Source of the DNA: CAZQDP01 sp964592375
GTDB taxonomy: Bacteria; Bacillota; Clostridia; RUG12999
Assembly: GCA_964592375.1 (NCBI GenBank)
Contig: CAZQDP010000010.1
Coordinates: 1 to 43,614 of the forward strand
Length of the DNA stretch: 43,614 nucleotides
Direction: 5' to 3'
Shown: piece by piece, positions 9,001 through 17,948 of the stretch
Numbering within the stretch: the first letter of the stretch is position 1
Layout of the letters: every line of letters begins with the position of its first letter
Translations under genes and position numbers: made by a program
The notes under the pieces: model-generated
Told to the model about the DNA's origin: nothing
Seen by the model: the letters and a program-made list of their open reading frames with translations, nothing else
The model's database searches: none

Positions 9001-11664
9001 TTATTTGCCTTTGCGGCCACAAAAATTCATACCGATCAACTTCTGTAATTCCACAATGATAATAGGCGCAATGGACAGTGCGAAAATGGCAATCCAGTGA
9101 GCCGGTGAGAGTGGGCTTACCCCGAAGGCGGCGCTTAGAGGTGGAATGAGTACCGCGATCATGAGCAGCAAGGATACGATGAAAGCATAGAGCATGGATT
9201 TGTTGGAAAAGAGGCCAATTTTAAATATGGAAAAATTGCTACGATTGTTAAATGCATGGAAGAGCTGAGAGATGGCAAGCACTGCAAAGGCCATGCTTTG
9301 ACCCACCTGCAAAAACGGAGGGCCAAAGCCCACAGAGGCGCTGATGCCCGGCGGCGGTGCGATGATGCCAAAAGCGCCTAGGCAAAAAGCGGTGAGTGTT
9401 AATGTTCCCAGCATGAGTCCATGAAAGAGAATGGTGAGAGCACGGGAACGAGAAAACAGACCTTCGTTTTTTGGTCTTGGTTTTTCGTTCATGATATGCT
9501 CGGAAATCGGTTCAACGCCAAGTGCCAATGCAGGAAGGGAGTCGGTTACAAGATTAATCCATAAAATGTGCAGAGCCAAAAGAGGCGTGCCCCAGCCCAG
9601 CAGCATGGCGAAAAATACAGTAAAGATTTCGCTTAAATTGCTACCCAAAAGGAACTGAATGGATCGTTGTATATTGGCGTATATTCCTCTGCCTTCCTTG
9701 ACGGCAAGCACGATGGTGGCAAAATTATCGTCTGTTAAAACCATATCCGCCGCCCCTTTGGCAACATCCGTACCGGTAATGCCCATGGCGCAGCCGATAT
9801 CGGCCGCTTTTAGAGCAGGGGCATCATTCACGCCGTCCCCCGTCATGGCAACCACCGCACCGGTACGCTGCCAGGCTTTTACAATTCTGATTTTATCCTC
9901 AGGAGTTACCCTTGCAAAAACACGGAAATTTCGTATTTTCTCAAAGAGTTCATCATCATTCATTTTGGTAACCATGGCACCGGTGGTGGCTTCATGGCTG
10001 TGCTCCAATATGCCAAGCTCTCTTGCAATGGCAGAGGCGGTTCCCACATTATCACCTGTGATCATCACAGTACGAATTCCTGCATGCTTGCAGGTGGCAA
10101 CTGCCTTTTTGGCTTCGGGACGGGGTGGGTCAATCATGCCCACAAGGCCGATAAAGGTTAAATCCCGTTCAAGCGCTTCGGGCGAAAATTCGGTTGGCAT
10201 CGCATCTAAATGCTTGATGGCAACTGCCAAAACTCGCAGGGCTTCCCCTGCCATTTTCATATTGGCATCCTGTGCAGGGGTGCTGTTTTCCAAGCTACAC
10301 AGAGAAAGCAAAATATCCGGCGCCCCTTTGACGATGAGCGTAAGCCGGCCATCTATTTCATGCAAGGACGACATGAGCTTGCGATCGGAATCAAATGGAA
10401 TTTCCCCAAGGCGAGGGTATTTTTGCACTAAGTCCTGCTTGCTGTCTTGATAGATGGCAGTGGCGGCGACAATGGCGATTTCCGTAGGGTCGCCAATGGA
10501 TACCTGGTTTCCCTTTTCATCTGTTTCTATTTTGGCATCACAGCAAAGGCTTGCCAGCTGTATCAGCCTTCTTATCTTTTGATTGTCAGGGTTTAAATCC
10601 GTGATTTCATCTACATACGCTTTCACAAGTGTCATGCGGTTTTGCGTGAGCGTGCCTGTTTTATCGGAGCATATAACAGAGGCACTGCCGAGGGTTTCCA
10701 CTGCAGGAAGCTTGCGTACAATGGAATGCTTCCCAGCCATGCGCTGCACGCCAAGGGCAAGCACAATGGTGACAATAGCAGGAAGACCTTCCGGAATAGC
10801 GGCTACCGCAAGTGCAACTGAGGTCATGAACATTTCTAAAAAATCACGCTTCTGATATATCCCTAAAGCGAACACAATACTGCAAATAATCAGGGCGAGA
10901 ATTCCAAGCCGCTTGCCAAGCCATACAAGCCTGGCTTGCAAAGGCGTTTGTTGTTCCACCTCGCTCTGCAATAAATCTGCTATTTTACCTGTTGCAGTTT
11001 GCATACCGGTGCCCGTAACGAGCAATATGCCTCTGCCATATGCCACATGAGTGCCGGAATAGGCCATGTTTTTTCGTTCCGCTAGCGTGGTCTCTTCATC
11101 AAAAACTAGGGTTGCGTCCTTTTCCACAGGAAGGGACTCGCCGGTGAGTGCACTCTCTTCAATCCGTAGGCTTGCAGTTTCCACAAGCCTTCCATCTGCG
11201 GGGATAAAATCTCCGGCTTCAATACTGCATAAATCCCCCGGAACCACCAAGGCAGAATCCAGCACGAGAAGCCTGCCGTCCCGAATGACCTTCGTCTGAG
11301 GGGAGGACATTTTCTTCAGCGCACTGAGCGACTGCTCTGCTTTGCTTTCTTGAATAACGCCCAGAAGCGCATTGAGAAGCACAATGGCAAAGATAATGAT
11401 AGAATCGATATATTCCCGATGCTCCGGTGGTTGTAAAAACTGCATGAGGATGGAAACCACGGCGGCTATCATCAGGACGATGACCATGAAATCCTCCAAT
11501 TGTGCAAAAAATCTCCGAATGAAGCTACGAGGTTTTTTTTCAATTAGCCGATTTTCACCATATGTTTTGAGGCGGCCCTGTGCCTCTATACTCCCAATGC
11601 CGTTTTTGGCATTGGTGCCAAGCTGTTTTTCAATTGTTTCTATGTTCAGTGTGTGCCAGTGCAT
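9001..11664 (-). CDS. P-type Ca2+-transporting ATPase (P2A type)
   Basis: A membrane pump of 887 residues that uses ATP to export Ca2+, of the SERCA/PMR1-like bacterial group. It has the N-terminal cation ATPase domain (MHWHTLNIETIEKQLGTN). The actuator loop is ALTGESLPVEK, and the M4 ion-site segment is VALAVAAIPEGLPAIVT. The phosphorylation motif is CSDKTGTLTQNRMT and the hinge is MTGDGVNDAPALKAADIG. A C-terminal cation ATPase block follows, with ILWINLVTDSLPALALG. The length is normal and all catalytic motifs are intact. GGAGG lies 8 bases before the ATG. It is the last gene of the reverse-strand set pdp-tspO-ATPase and converges with the portal gene. Confidence 0.93.
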   Translation of the reverse strand: MHWHTLNIETIEKQLGTNAKNGIGSIEAQGRLKTYGENRLIEKKPRSFIRRFFAQLEDFMVIVLMIAAVVSILMQFLQPPEHREYIDSIIIFAIVLLNALLGVIQESKAEQSLSALKKMSSPQTKVIRDGRLLVLDSALVVPGDLCSIEAGDFIPADGRLVETASLRIEESALTGESLPVEKDATLVFDEETTLAERKNMAYSGTHVAYGRGILLVTGTGMQTATGKIADLLQSEVEQQTPLQARLVWLGKRLGILALIICSIVFALGIYQKRDFLEMFMTSVALAVAAIPEGLPAIVTIVLALGVQRMAGKHSIVRKLPAVETLGSASVICSDKTGTLTQNRMTLVKAYVDEITDLNPDNQKIRRLIQLASLCCDAKIETDEKGNQVSIGDPTEIAIVAATAIYQDSKQDLVQKYPRLGEIPFDSDRKLMSSLHEIDGRLTLIVKGAPDILLSLCSLENSTPAQDANMKMAGEALRVLAVAIKHLDAMPTEFSPEALERDLTFIGLVGMIDPPRPEAKKAVATCKHAGIRTVMITGDNVGTASAIARELGILEHSHEATTGAMVTKMNDDELFEKIRNFRVFARVTPEDKIRIVKAWQRTGAVVAMTGDGVNDAPALKAADIGCAMGITGTDVAKGAADMVLTDDNFATIVLAVKEGRGIYANIQRSIQFLLGSNLSEIFTVFFAMLLGWGTPLLALHILWINLVTDSLPALALGVEPISEHIMNEKPRPKNEGLFSRSRALTILFHGLMLGTLTLTAFCLGAFGIIAPPPGISASVGFGPPFLQVGQSMAFAVLAISQLFHAFNNRSNFSIFKIGLFSNKSMLYAFIVSLLLMIAVLIPPLSAAFGVSPLSPAHWIAIFALSIAPIIIVELQKLIGMNFCGRKGK

Positions 11665-11737
11665 TTTATTTCCTCCAATATTTTTTCGTTATGTATATAG
11701 AATGCAGCATAGTTGCCTTTCTATACCACAAATCGTA

Positions 11738-12208
11738 CTATCTGTTTAAAAACCAAATTGCAAAATTGAGATATGCCGCAAAAACAAGCCAAATGAGATA
11801 GGGGATAAGAAGATATGCGGCGGGTTTGCTACACTTATAAAACTCATAAAAAGTAAACAGCACCAAGACGATGAGCAGCAAAATCCATAAAAACGAAAAG
11901 AACTGAAGATCTAGTCCAAAGAAGAGGAAACTCCATAGGAAATTGACAATCAGCTGTGCTCCGTAAAAATAGAGTGCTCTTGAGCTGCATTTGCCACTGG
12001 TAGAGCGCAAAGCCAAATAGGAGGCAATGCCCATGAGGATATATAAAATAGTCCATGCGATGGGAAAAACATATCCCGGAGGCGATAAAGGGGGCTTTAC
12101 CAAGTTTGCATATCCATTAGCACTGCCTACTAAAAAACCGCTTAAAGACCCAATTGCCAAAGGGATCGCTACAGCTGCGAGGAAACAGAAAAACCTACCT
12201 TTTTTCAA
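11738..12208 (-). CDS. TspO/MBR family protein
   Basis: A small integral membrane protein of about 156 residues with five predicted membrane helices, related to TspO and the mitochondrial benzodiazepine receptor, which bind tetrapyrroles and other hydrophobic ligands. Family marks are the loop KPPLSPPGYVFPIAWTILYILMGIASYLA, the segment QLIVNFLWSFLFFG, and the C-terminal PYLIWLVFAAYLNFAIWFLN. An ATG at 12217 sits one base from AAAGGA. The TTG at 12208 is better spaced, so I use it, but the ATG is possible. Its physiological ligand here is unknown. Confidence 0.85.
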   Translation of the reverse strand: MKKGRFFCFLAAVAIPLAIGSLSGFLVGSANGYANLVKPPLSPPGYVFPIAWTILYILMGIASYLALRSTSGKCSSRALYFYGAQLIVNFLWSFLFFGLDLQFFSFLWILLLIVLVLFTFYEFYKCSKPAAYLLIPYLIWLVFAAYLNFAIWFLNR

Positions 12209-12312
12209 AATTATCATTCCTTTCTACTATATCATTTATAAAAAGCACATCATGATTTACTAATTATCTAAAAGACCATGCGCACAGCAAAGAGGATGCG
12301 ACTTACTTTATT

Positions 12313-13578
12313 TTACTTTTCAAAGCGGACTTTTATGCCTTCGTTCAAATAGGCTTCGGCCGCATCTGCAAGAGCTTTGCTGGATGTATGCATTTGAAGC
12401 AGTGTTTCCCCGGCAAAAACCGCATCGCCCTCTTTTTTATGCAATACAATGCCGGCACTATAATCAATTTCATCCTCAATTTTTGTGCGTCCGGCACCTA
12501 ATGCAGCGGCGGCCAGGCCGCAAGAGAGTGCATCACATTTTTCTAGCACACCACTTTGCTTTGCAATAAGGGGTAGGATTACCTTTGCGCTTGGCAAAAG
12601 CGAAGGATGATGAATACTGCGGGCATCCCCGCCCTGCGCCTCCACCATCATGCACAAACGTTCAAAAGCTTTGCCGCTTGCAAGTGCATGCGTTGCCTTC
12701 TTTGTACATGCATCCATATCTCCAACGCCTGCCAAATGCAGAATTTTTGCACTTAAAAAGATACATTCCTGCGTAAGATCAGCAGGGCCTTCCCCTTTTA
12801 AAGTGCGAATGGCTTCGATTACCTCTAAGCTGTTCCCAATGGCATTGCCAAGAGGCTGGTGCATGGGGCTGATTACCGCTTCGCAGGCTCTGCCTGCATT
12901 TTTGCCGATACGCTCCATCATGTCTGCGAGCTGCTGCGCCATTTTTTCTGTTTGCATAAAAGCACCGCTGCCCATTTTCACATCCAAAAGAATGCAAGAA
13001 GCACCCGCCGCAATTTTCTTACTCATCACACTGGCGGCAATCAGCGGCAAGCTATCCACCGTTGCAGTAATATCTCGCAGGGCATATAGCTTCTTATCCG
13101 CAGGTGCAAGGCTACTGCTTTGGCCGGCAATGCAAAAGCCGGTGGCTCTTGTAATCTCCAAAAACCGATTGGGTTCAAGGCTTGTTGTAAGCCCCGGTAT
13201 GGATGAGAGTTTATCAATGGTGCCGCCTGTATGGCCAAGGCCTCTTCCGGCCATTTTGGCCATGTATAAGCCGCAGGCAGATACAATTGGGCCTACCACA
13301 AGGGTTGTTTTATCACCCACCCCGCCGGTGCTGTGCTTATCCACCGTTATGCCATCGATGGACGATAGGTCAAGCACTTCTCCCGAATGAGCCATGGCAT
13401 CGGTAAGTGCAAAAATTTCCTGCTCCTTCATTCCGCTAAAATAAATGGCCATCAAAAGAGCAGAAGCCTGCTCGTGAGGAATTTCGCCCTTGGTATATCC
13501 GCGGATGAAAAAATCAATTTGTGCATCCGAAAGGCTTTTTCCGTATTTTTTTTGGGAAATGATATCATACATTTTCAT
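12313..13578 (-). CDS. pdp: Pyrimidine-nucleoside phosphorylase
   Basis: A cytoplasmic salvage enzyme that splits uridine, deoxyuridine or thymidine with phosphate into the base and (deoxy)ribose-1-phosphate. The 421-residue protein has the N-terminal helical domain (MKMYDIISQKKYGKSLS). The glycine-rich phosphate segment is VDKHSTGGVGDKTTL, followed by KMAGRGLGHTGGTIDKL. SKKIAAGASCILLDVKMGSGAFM is also present. It matches the Pdp/DeoA family throughout. I start it at the ATG at 13578, 8 bases after AAGAGG, rather than at the upstream in-frame ATG at 13650, which lies in the promoter. It is divergent from the fucosidase. Confidence 0.92.
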   Translation of the reverse strand: MKMYDIISQKKYGKSLSDAQIDFFIRGYTKGEIPHEQASALLMAIYFSGMKEQEIFALTDAMAHSGEVLDLSSIDGITVDKHSTGGVGDKTTLVVGPIVSACGLYMAKMAGRGLGHTGGTIDKLSSIPGLTTSLEPNRFLEITRATGFCIAGQSSSLAPADKKLYALRDITATVDSLPLIAASVMSKKIAAGASCILLDVKMGSGAFMQTEKMAQQLADMMERIGKNAGRACEAVISPMHQPLGNAIGNSLEVIEAIRTLKGEGPADLTQECIFLSAKILHLAGVGDMDACTKKATHALASGKAFERLCMMVEAQGGDARSIHHPSLLPSAKVILPLIAKQSGVLEKCDALSCGLAAAALGAGRTKIEDEIDYSAGIVLHKKEGDAVFAGETLLQMHTSSKALADAAEAYLNEGIKVRFEK

Positions 13579-13612
13579 GACTTTGACCTCTTCCGAAAAC
13601 AGGATATGGATT

Positions 13613-13641
13613 ATTATACTATAGATGGATATAAAAAACAA
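13613..13641 (-). promoter_or_regulatory. Promoter of pdp
   Basis: Reverse strand: TTGTTT (13641-13636), 17 bases, TATAAT (13618-13613), 35 bases before the pdp start. Confidence 0.65.
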
Positions 13642-13673
13642 CACATTCATGATAATTTAACCTAATTTAATGC

Positions 13674-13702
13674 TTGACAAAGAGGGAGATTGAGGATATA
13701 AC
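13674..13702 (+). promoter_or_regulatory. Promoter of the fucosidase gene
   Basis: Consensus TTGACA (13674-13679), a 17-base spacer, TATAAC (13697-13702), followed by an AAGAGGGTG ribosome site and the ATG at 13738. Confidence 0.75.
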
Positions 13703-13737
13703 TAATAGGAATAAAAAAACAAGAGGGTGAGCATATT

Positions 13738-15195
13738 ATGGAAAAGCAAAAGTATCTTTTGGAGATCGACCGAGTGATTGAGCAGGGCATTTATAAGGAT
13801 GATTGGCAATCCCTAGCCGATTATAAGGTTCCGGAATGGTTTTCAAAGGGGAAGTTTGGTATTTTTATTCACTGGGGAGTGTATAGCGTACCTGCCGCGG
13901 TAAGTGAATGGTATCCGCGCAATATGTACAGAGAAGGTACGGAGACATATGAGCATCACGTAAAAACCTATGGTCATCCGAAGGAATTTGGATACAAGGA
14001 CTTTATTCCCATGTTTGAGGCCAAAAAGTTTGACCCAAAGGCATGGGCACAGCTTTTCAAAGCCTCCGGTGCACGTTATGTTATGCCGGTGGGTGAGCAT
14101 CATGATGGATTTCAAATGTATAATAGTTCGCTCAGTCCGTACAATTCCGTAAATATGGGCCCGCATCGAGATATTTTGGGTGAGCTAAAGTGCGAAATTG
14201 AAAAGGAAGAGCTTGTGTTTACCACCTCATCTCATAGAGCGGAGCACTGGTGGTTTTTATCGGAAGGCTTAAAATTTGATTCCGGCGTAACCGATCCCGA
14301 GTGGGCGGCACTTTATGGCCCACCGCATCCGGCACCGGAGGATCTTTTCGATTTATATCAGGCAGCGCCGGATCAGGATTTCTTAGAAGACTGGCTGGTT
14401 CGCACCTGCGAGATGGTAGATAATTATCAGCCACAGGCATTGTATTTCGACTGGTGGATTGAAAATGTGGCCTTTAAGCCATATCTTAAAAAATTTACGG
14501 CTTATTATTATAATAGGGCAAAGCAGTGGGGGAAGGAGGTAGCCATTTATTATAAAATGGATGCATTCCCAAAAGGGACTGCAGTGGAGGATTTCGAGCG
14601 TTCCCAGCTACCGCAAATTAGCCCGTATCCTTGGCAGTCTTGCACCAGTGTTGCAAAAAACTCGTGGTGTTATACTGTAGGGAATAATTACAAAACATCA
14701 GAAGAGCTCATTGGGACTTTGGTTGACATTGTAAGTAAAAATGGAAATATGTTACTCAATATTGGACCCAAGGCAGATGGCACTATCCCACAGGAGGATG
14801 CCAATATTCTAAAAGACATCGGAAAGTGGCTTTTCATCAACGGGGAGGCAATTTACGACACGCGTCACTGGAGAGTTTTTGGTGAGGGACCTACCGAGGT
14901 GGTGGAAGGCTTTTACAATGATCATAACCGCAAGGCCTATACAAGCGAGGATATTCGCTTTACGATGAGAGGCGATGTGCTTTATGCGTTTGTCATGAAA
15001 TGGCCGAAAGACGGCGTGGTTAAAATCAAAGCATTGGGCAAACACACCAAGCATTTTAATGGCATCATTGAGGATGTGAGTGTACTTGGAAGCCATGTGA
15101 AACCTCAGTGGATCATATGGGAAGAAGGGCTTACCATTAAGGCGGATGGCGTTGAAAGTAACTACCCTGTTTGCCTAAAATTAAAGCTTTTATAA
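13738..15195 (+). CDS. Alpha-L-fucosidase, glycoside hydrolase family 29
   Basis: A retaining glycosidase that releases alpha-linked L-fucose from glycans. The 485-residue protein begins the GH29 barrel with WFSKGKFGIFIHWGVYSVPAAVSEWYPR. It continues with FKASGARYVMPVGEHHDGFQMY, and has the probable nucleophile segment PQALYFDWW (Asp near residue 238). The sheet linker GNMLLNIGPKADGTIP is also characteristic. A small C-terminal beta domain follows. There is no signal peptide, so it probably acts in the cytoplasm on imported oligosaccharides, yet no transporter or fucose pathway gene is adjacent. The length is normal for the family. Confidence 0.92.
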   Translation: MEKQKYLLEIDRVIEQGIYKDDWQSLADYKVPEWFSKGKFGIFIHWGVYSVPAAVSEWYPRNMYREGTETYEHHVKTYGHPKEFGYKDFIPMFEAKKFDPKAWAQLFKASGARYVMPVGEHHDGFQMYNSSLSPYNSVNMGPHRDILGELKCEIEKEELVFTTSSHRAEHWWFLSEGLKFDSGVTDPEWAALYGPPHPAPEDLFDLYQAAPDQDFLEDWLVRTCEMVDNYQPQALYFDWWIENVAFKPYLKKFTAYYYNRAKQWGKEVAIYYKMDAFPKGTAVEDFERSQLPQISPYPWQSCTSVAKNSWCYTVGNNYKTSEELIGTLVDIVSKNGNMLLNIGPKADGTIPQEDANILKDIGKWLFINGEAIYDTRHWRVFGEGPTEVVEGFYNDHNRKAYTSEDIRFTMRGDVLYAFVMKWPKDGVVKIKALGKHTKHFNGIIEDVSVLGSHVKPQWIIWEEGLTIKADGVESNYPVCLKLKLL

Positions 15196-15201
15196 AAATT
15201 C

Positions 15202-15230
15202 TTGACAATTGGAGAGATTTGCAGTATAAT
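15202..15230 (+). promoter_or_regulatory. Perfect-consensus promoter of yceD-rpmF
   Basis: TTGACA (15202-15207), exactly 17 bases, TATAAT (15225-15230). This is a full match to the housekeeping sigma consensus, as expected for a ribosomal protein operon. Confidence 0.85.
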
Positions 15231-15265
15231 ATCTCTATCTGTTTTTTAGGTTAACGGAGGTCAAA

Positions 15266-15760
15266 ATGAAGGTAAATGTCGGCACGATTGTAAAGACACA
15301 AGGAGCACGGGTTTTGTTCGATGGAACAGCCAAAATGGAAGATGTAGTTTTCGGCGGAAATCTGTGTAGCTTTGACGGACCTTTCTCCATTTCCGGCGCT
15401 ATTACCGGGATGGGAGAGGTTATGCAAATGGAGGCCCATGTAGCAGGTGTTTACAAGGGCATCTGCGACCGTTGCGGAGAAGAGATTTTATTACCTTTTG
15501 CGTTTGACATGGAGGAGCGTTTATCTGCTCGGGAATCGGAAGATGAAGAAGTGATAGTCATATCCGGTAACAATGTGGATGTTGCCCAGTTGGCTTTGAA
15601 TAACTTTTTTTCCATGGCACCCTTGCAGCACTTGTGTCAAGAAGATTGCAAAGGTCTTTGCCAAACTTGTGGGACAAACTTGAATGAAAAGGAATGTGCG
15701 TGCACAAAGGACGCAAATGACTGTCGGCTCAGTATACTGGGTGACCTGTTTAAAACCTGA
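15266..15760 (+). CDS. yceD: YceD family (DUF177) metal-binding protein
   Basis: A conserved protein almost always encoded next to rpmF. It is linked to 23S rRNA accumulation in E. coli and plants, but its biochemical role is not settled. The 164-residue protein has a cysteine pair in ICDRCGEE near residue 70 and a C-terminal cluster CQEDCKGLCQTCGTNLNEKEC, which suggests bound zinc. The ATG at 15266 follows CGGAGG. The rpmF gene lies 77 bases downstream, and a small hairpin sits between them. Confidence 0.88.
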   Translation: MKVNVGTIVKTQGARVLFDGTAKMEDVVFGGNLCSFDGPFSISGAITGMGEVMQMEAHVAGVYKGICDRCGEEILLPFAFDMEERLSARESEDEEVIVISGNNVDVAQLALNNFFSMAPLQHLCQEDCKGLCQTCGTNLNEKECACTKDANDCRLSILGDLFKT

Positions 15761-15793
15761 TGATAAGTGAAACCATGATTTAAAATACATATT

Positions 15794-15808
15794 GGTGCTT
15801 TTTGCACC
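15794..15808 (+). promoter_or_regulatory. Small hairpin between yceD and rpmF
   Basis: GGTGC (15794-15798), a loop of five T, GCACC (15804-15808), placed about 13 bases before the rpmF ribosome site. It could influence rpmF translation or mRNA stability. It has no T tract, so it is not a terminator. Confidence 0.4.
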
Positions 15809-15837
15809 GTTTGGTATGAATAAGGAGGTGTTCTTAA

Positions 15838-16020
15838 ATGGCGGTACCTAAGAGGAAAACATCAAAAGCAAGAAGAGACAAAAGAAGAGCAAACTGGAAG
15901 CTTGCCATCCCAGGAATGGTGAAATGTCCCCAATGTCATGAATATAAAATGCCTCATAGAATTTGTGACGCATGTGGATTTTATAACGGCAGAGAAGTCG
16001 TTAGCGTAGCTCAAAACTAA
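15838..16020 (+). CDS. rpmF: 50S ribosomal protein L32
   Basis: A 60-residue large-subunit ribosomal protein. The basic N-terminus MAVPKRKTSKARRDKRRAN is typical. This is the zinc-binding form: two CxxC pairs occur, in KCPQCHEY and CDACGFYNG. AAGGAGGTG lies 8 bases before the ATG. It follows yceD, its usual partner. The plsX-fabH genes that follow it in many bacteria are absent, and a terminator comes next. Confidence 0.96.
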   Translation: MAVPKRKTSKARRDKRRANWKLAIPGMVKCPQCHEYKMPHRICDACGFYNGREVVSVAQN

Positions 16021-16032
16021 GCAAATATCCAT

Positions 16033-16062
16033 AAAAGGGCTGTGATTAATCACAGCCCTTTT
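16033..16062. terminator. Bidirectional terminator between rpmF and rlmB
   Basis: A 30-base perfect palindrome with an A4 start and T4 end around AAGGGCTGTGATTAATCACA and its complement. Its stem is flanked by A and T runs on both sides, so it can end transcription from both converging genes. Confidence 0.9.
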
Positions 16063-16089
16063 GCATTTGTATTTGCAATTGGAATTATT

Positions 16090-16830
16090 TTATCCTTTGA
16101 TAATTCTCCTGCGCAAAACCTCGTACATGACAACGCCGCAGGCCACAGAAGCATTGAGGGATGAAATATCCCCTTTCATTGGGATTTTTATCAGCATATC
16201 GCATCGCTCTCGCACAAGTCTGCTCATGCCCTCGCCTTCACTACCCACCACGATAGCCACAGGTCCAGAAAGATCGGCCTCAAATATGGACTTCTCGCCC
16301 GTGCCTTCCATGCCGATTACCCAAAGTCCACGCTGTTTTAGTAGTTCAATGCAGGCGGCAATATTGGGGACTTTTGCAACAGGGGTATACTCCACGGCTC
16401 CGGCAGAGGTTTTGGCAACAGTGGCATTGATACCCACACTGCGCCTTTTTGGAATAATGATGCCATGCACGCCGGCACCATTGGCTGTTCTTATGATGGC
16501 GCCTAAATTGTGCGGATCCGTTAATCCTTCCGCGATGATAATAAAGGCAGGCTCGCCCTTATCTTCGGCAGATTTTAAAATGGTATCCACATCGCTATAC
16601 TTCGCAGCCGACACAGCGGCAATAATACCTTGATGGCTACCACCATCTGACAACGCATCAAGCTTAACCTTTTCCACCTCAACGATGGGTATGCCGGCAC
16701 TTTTGGCCTTTGCGATGATTTTATGAATACTGCCCATCGCACCTTTTTGCACATAAATCTTTTCAATATCCCGCTCGGCCCTCACAGCCTCTGCTACCGG
16801 ATTTCTGCCCTCAATATAATCTTCTTGCAT
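16090..16830 (-). CDS. rlmB: 23S rRNA (guanosine-2'-O-)-methyltransferase RlmB (TrmH family)
   Basis: A SpoU-class SAM-dependent ribose methyltransferase acting on 23S rRNA. The 246 residues begin with a substrate-binding domain (EDYIEGRNPVAEAV). The trefoil-knot domain follows, with motif 1 DPHNLGAIIRTANGAGV, motif 2 VVGSEGEGMSRLVRE and motif 3 IPMKGDISSLNASVACGVVMYE. All three motifs are intact. AAAGGA lies upstream of the ATG, and it has its own strong promoter. In other Firmicutes it often lies next to cysS/mrnC; here it stands alone. A TrmH-like paralogue with a different target cannot be excluded. Confidence 0.9.
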   Translation of the reverse strand: MQEDYIEGRNPVAEAVRAERDIEKIYVQKGAMGSIHKIIAKAKSAGIPIVEVEKVKLDALSDGGSHQGIIAAVSAAKYSDVDTILKSAEDKGEPAFIIIAEGLTDPHNLGAIIRTANGAGVHGIIIPKRRSVGINATVAKTSAGAVEYTPVAKVPNIAACIELLKQRGLWVIGMEGTGEKSIFEADLSGPVAIVVGSEGEGMSRLVRERCDMLIKIPMKGDISSLNASVACGVVMYEVLRRRIIKG

Positions 16831-16894
16831 GCTTGTATCCTTTCAGCTGGTTCCGCTTTCTATTGAACCTATTCATTTCCCGAATTAATTGCAT

Positions 16895-16923
16895 ATTATA
16901 GCATATATTTTAAGACTCGTCAA
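16895..16923 (-). promoter_or_regulatory. Promoter of rlmB
   Basis: Reverse strand: TTGACG (16923-16918), 17 bases, TATAAT (16900-16895). Confidence 0.75.
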
Positions 16924-16949
16924 TTATTCGCCCAAATATAAAAAAAGAT

Positions 16950-16978
16950 TTGACAACAAGCTAAAAAAAAGGTAAAAT
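16950..16978 (+). promoter_or_regulatory. Promoter at the head of the 20-kb housekeeping run
   Basis: TTGACA (16950-16955), 17 bases, TAAAAT (16973-16978). It is the only clear promoter I found before the tightly packed genes from yicC to the second M16 peptidase, though internal promoters are likely. Confidence 0.7.
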
Positions 16979-17030
16979 ATATTATATATGCTTGGGGTTT
17001 TATGCCTTGCAAAGTGAAGGAGCTTTATAC

Positions 17031-17909
17031 ATGATAAAAAGTATGACCGGATATGGTCGGTGCGAAGTGGCGGATAAAGCGAAAAAAATAACAGGGGAAA
17101 TTCGTTCTGTCAATCACAGATATTTTGATATCAACATTCGGGTACCACGAAATTATTCGTTTTTAGAGGAATATATTCGAGAATATGTATCCACCATCGC
17201 CTCGCGGGGAAAGATTGATGTATATGTAGGAATGGAAAATTATGCGGATGAGCAAAAAGAGGTCATTGTAGACGAAGGCCTGGCAGGTGCTTATATTCAA
17301 GCAGTAGAGGTGCTCACCCGAAAGTTTGACATTCGAAGTGATATTTCGGCAAGTTTTATTTCAAGGCTTCCGGATGTACTCATTGTAGAAAAGCAACCGG
17401 AGGATAAGGACAAAATTTGGGAACAGGTGAAGGGCGTATTGGCAGAGGCGGCGGGGGAATTTGTGGCCATGCGGTGCAGAGAAGGAGAACGTATTTCCCA
17501 TTCGCTTATAGAACGCTGTGATTATATTCACTCAGTTGTGGATGAAATTGAAAAAAGAATGCCGCAGATTGTACAGGAATATACCGAAAGGCTTAAAAAA
17601 AGAATTGCCGAAATTTTAGAGGATAAAAATATTGATGAGGCCAGACTGCTGACGGAAGCCGCTATTTTTGCAGACAAAACCTGCACGGATGAAGAGGTAG
17701 TTCGGCTTCGTTCTCATTTGGTAGAATTAAAGACATCCCTCGGGCAGGACGCCCCCTCCGGCAGAAGGCTGGACTTTTTAATTCAGGAAATCAATCGTGA
17801 AATCAATACGATCGGTTCGAAATCCAATGACCTTAGCACCACTCGAATGGTAGTAGACTTAAAAGCAGAAATGGAAAAGCTGCGAGAACAGGTGCAGAAC
17901 ATAGAATAG
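17031..17909 (+). CDS. yicC: YicC family endoribonuclease
   Basis: A conserved protein of 292 residues; E. coli YicC is a ribonuclease that affects sRNA stability. The N-terminus MIKSMTGYGR and the domain with GEIRSVNHRYFDINIRVPR are diagnostic. The C-terminal DUF1732 block contains DEEVVRLRSHLVELKTSL and GRRLDFLIQEINREINTIGSKSND. AAGGAG precedes the ATG at 17031. An upstream in-frame start has no ribosome site. It stands at the head of the remA-gmk-rpoZ-coaBC-priA series, as in many Firmicutes. Confidence 0.93.
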   Translation: MIKSMTGYGRCEVADKAKKITGEIRSVNHRYFDINIRVPRNYSFLEEYIREYVSTIASRGKIDVYVGMENYADEQKEVIVDEGLAGAYIQAVEVLTRKFDIRSDISASFISRLPDVLIVEKQPEDKDKIWEQVKGVLAEAAGEFVAMRCREGERISHSLIERCDYIHSVVDEIEKRMPQIVQEYTERLKKRIAEILEDKNIDEARLLTEAAIFADKTCTDEEVVRLRSHLVELKTSLGQDAPSGRRLDFLIQEINREINTIGSKSNDLSTTRMVVDLKAEMEKLREQVQNIE

Positions 17910-17948
17910 GCGTAGGGCACATATAATAAATGGTATATGGAGGTTCAA

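Noticed and set aside
8956..9006. Possible terminator between the portal gene and the ATPase gene
   Set aside because: The stem AAGT/ACTT is too short and weak to call.
9659..10450. Forward frame of 263 codons inside the Ca2+ ATPase gene
   Set aside because: Antisense shadow of the ATPase, whose motifs are intact; no ribosome site.
12650..13390. Forward frame of 246 codons over the pdp gene
   Set aside because: Antisense shadow; pdp is full length and in a recognised family.
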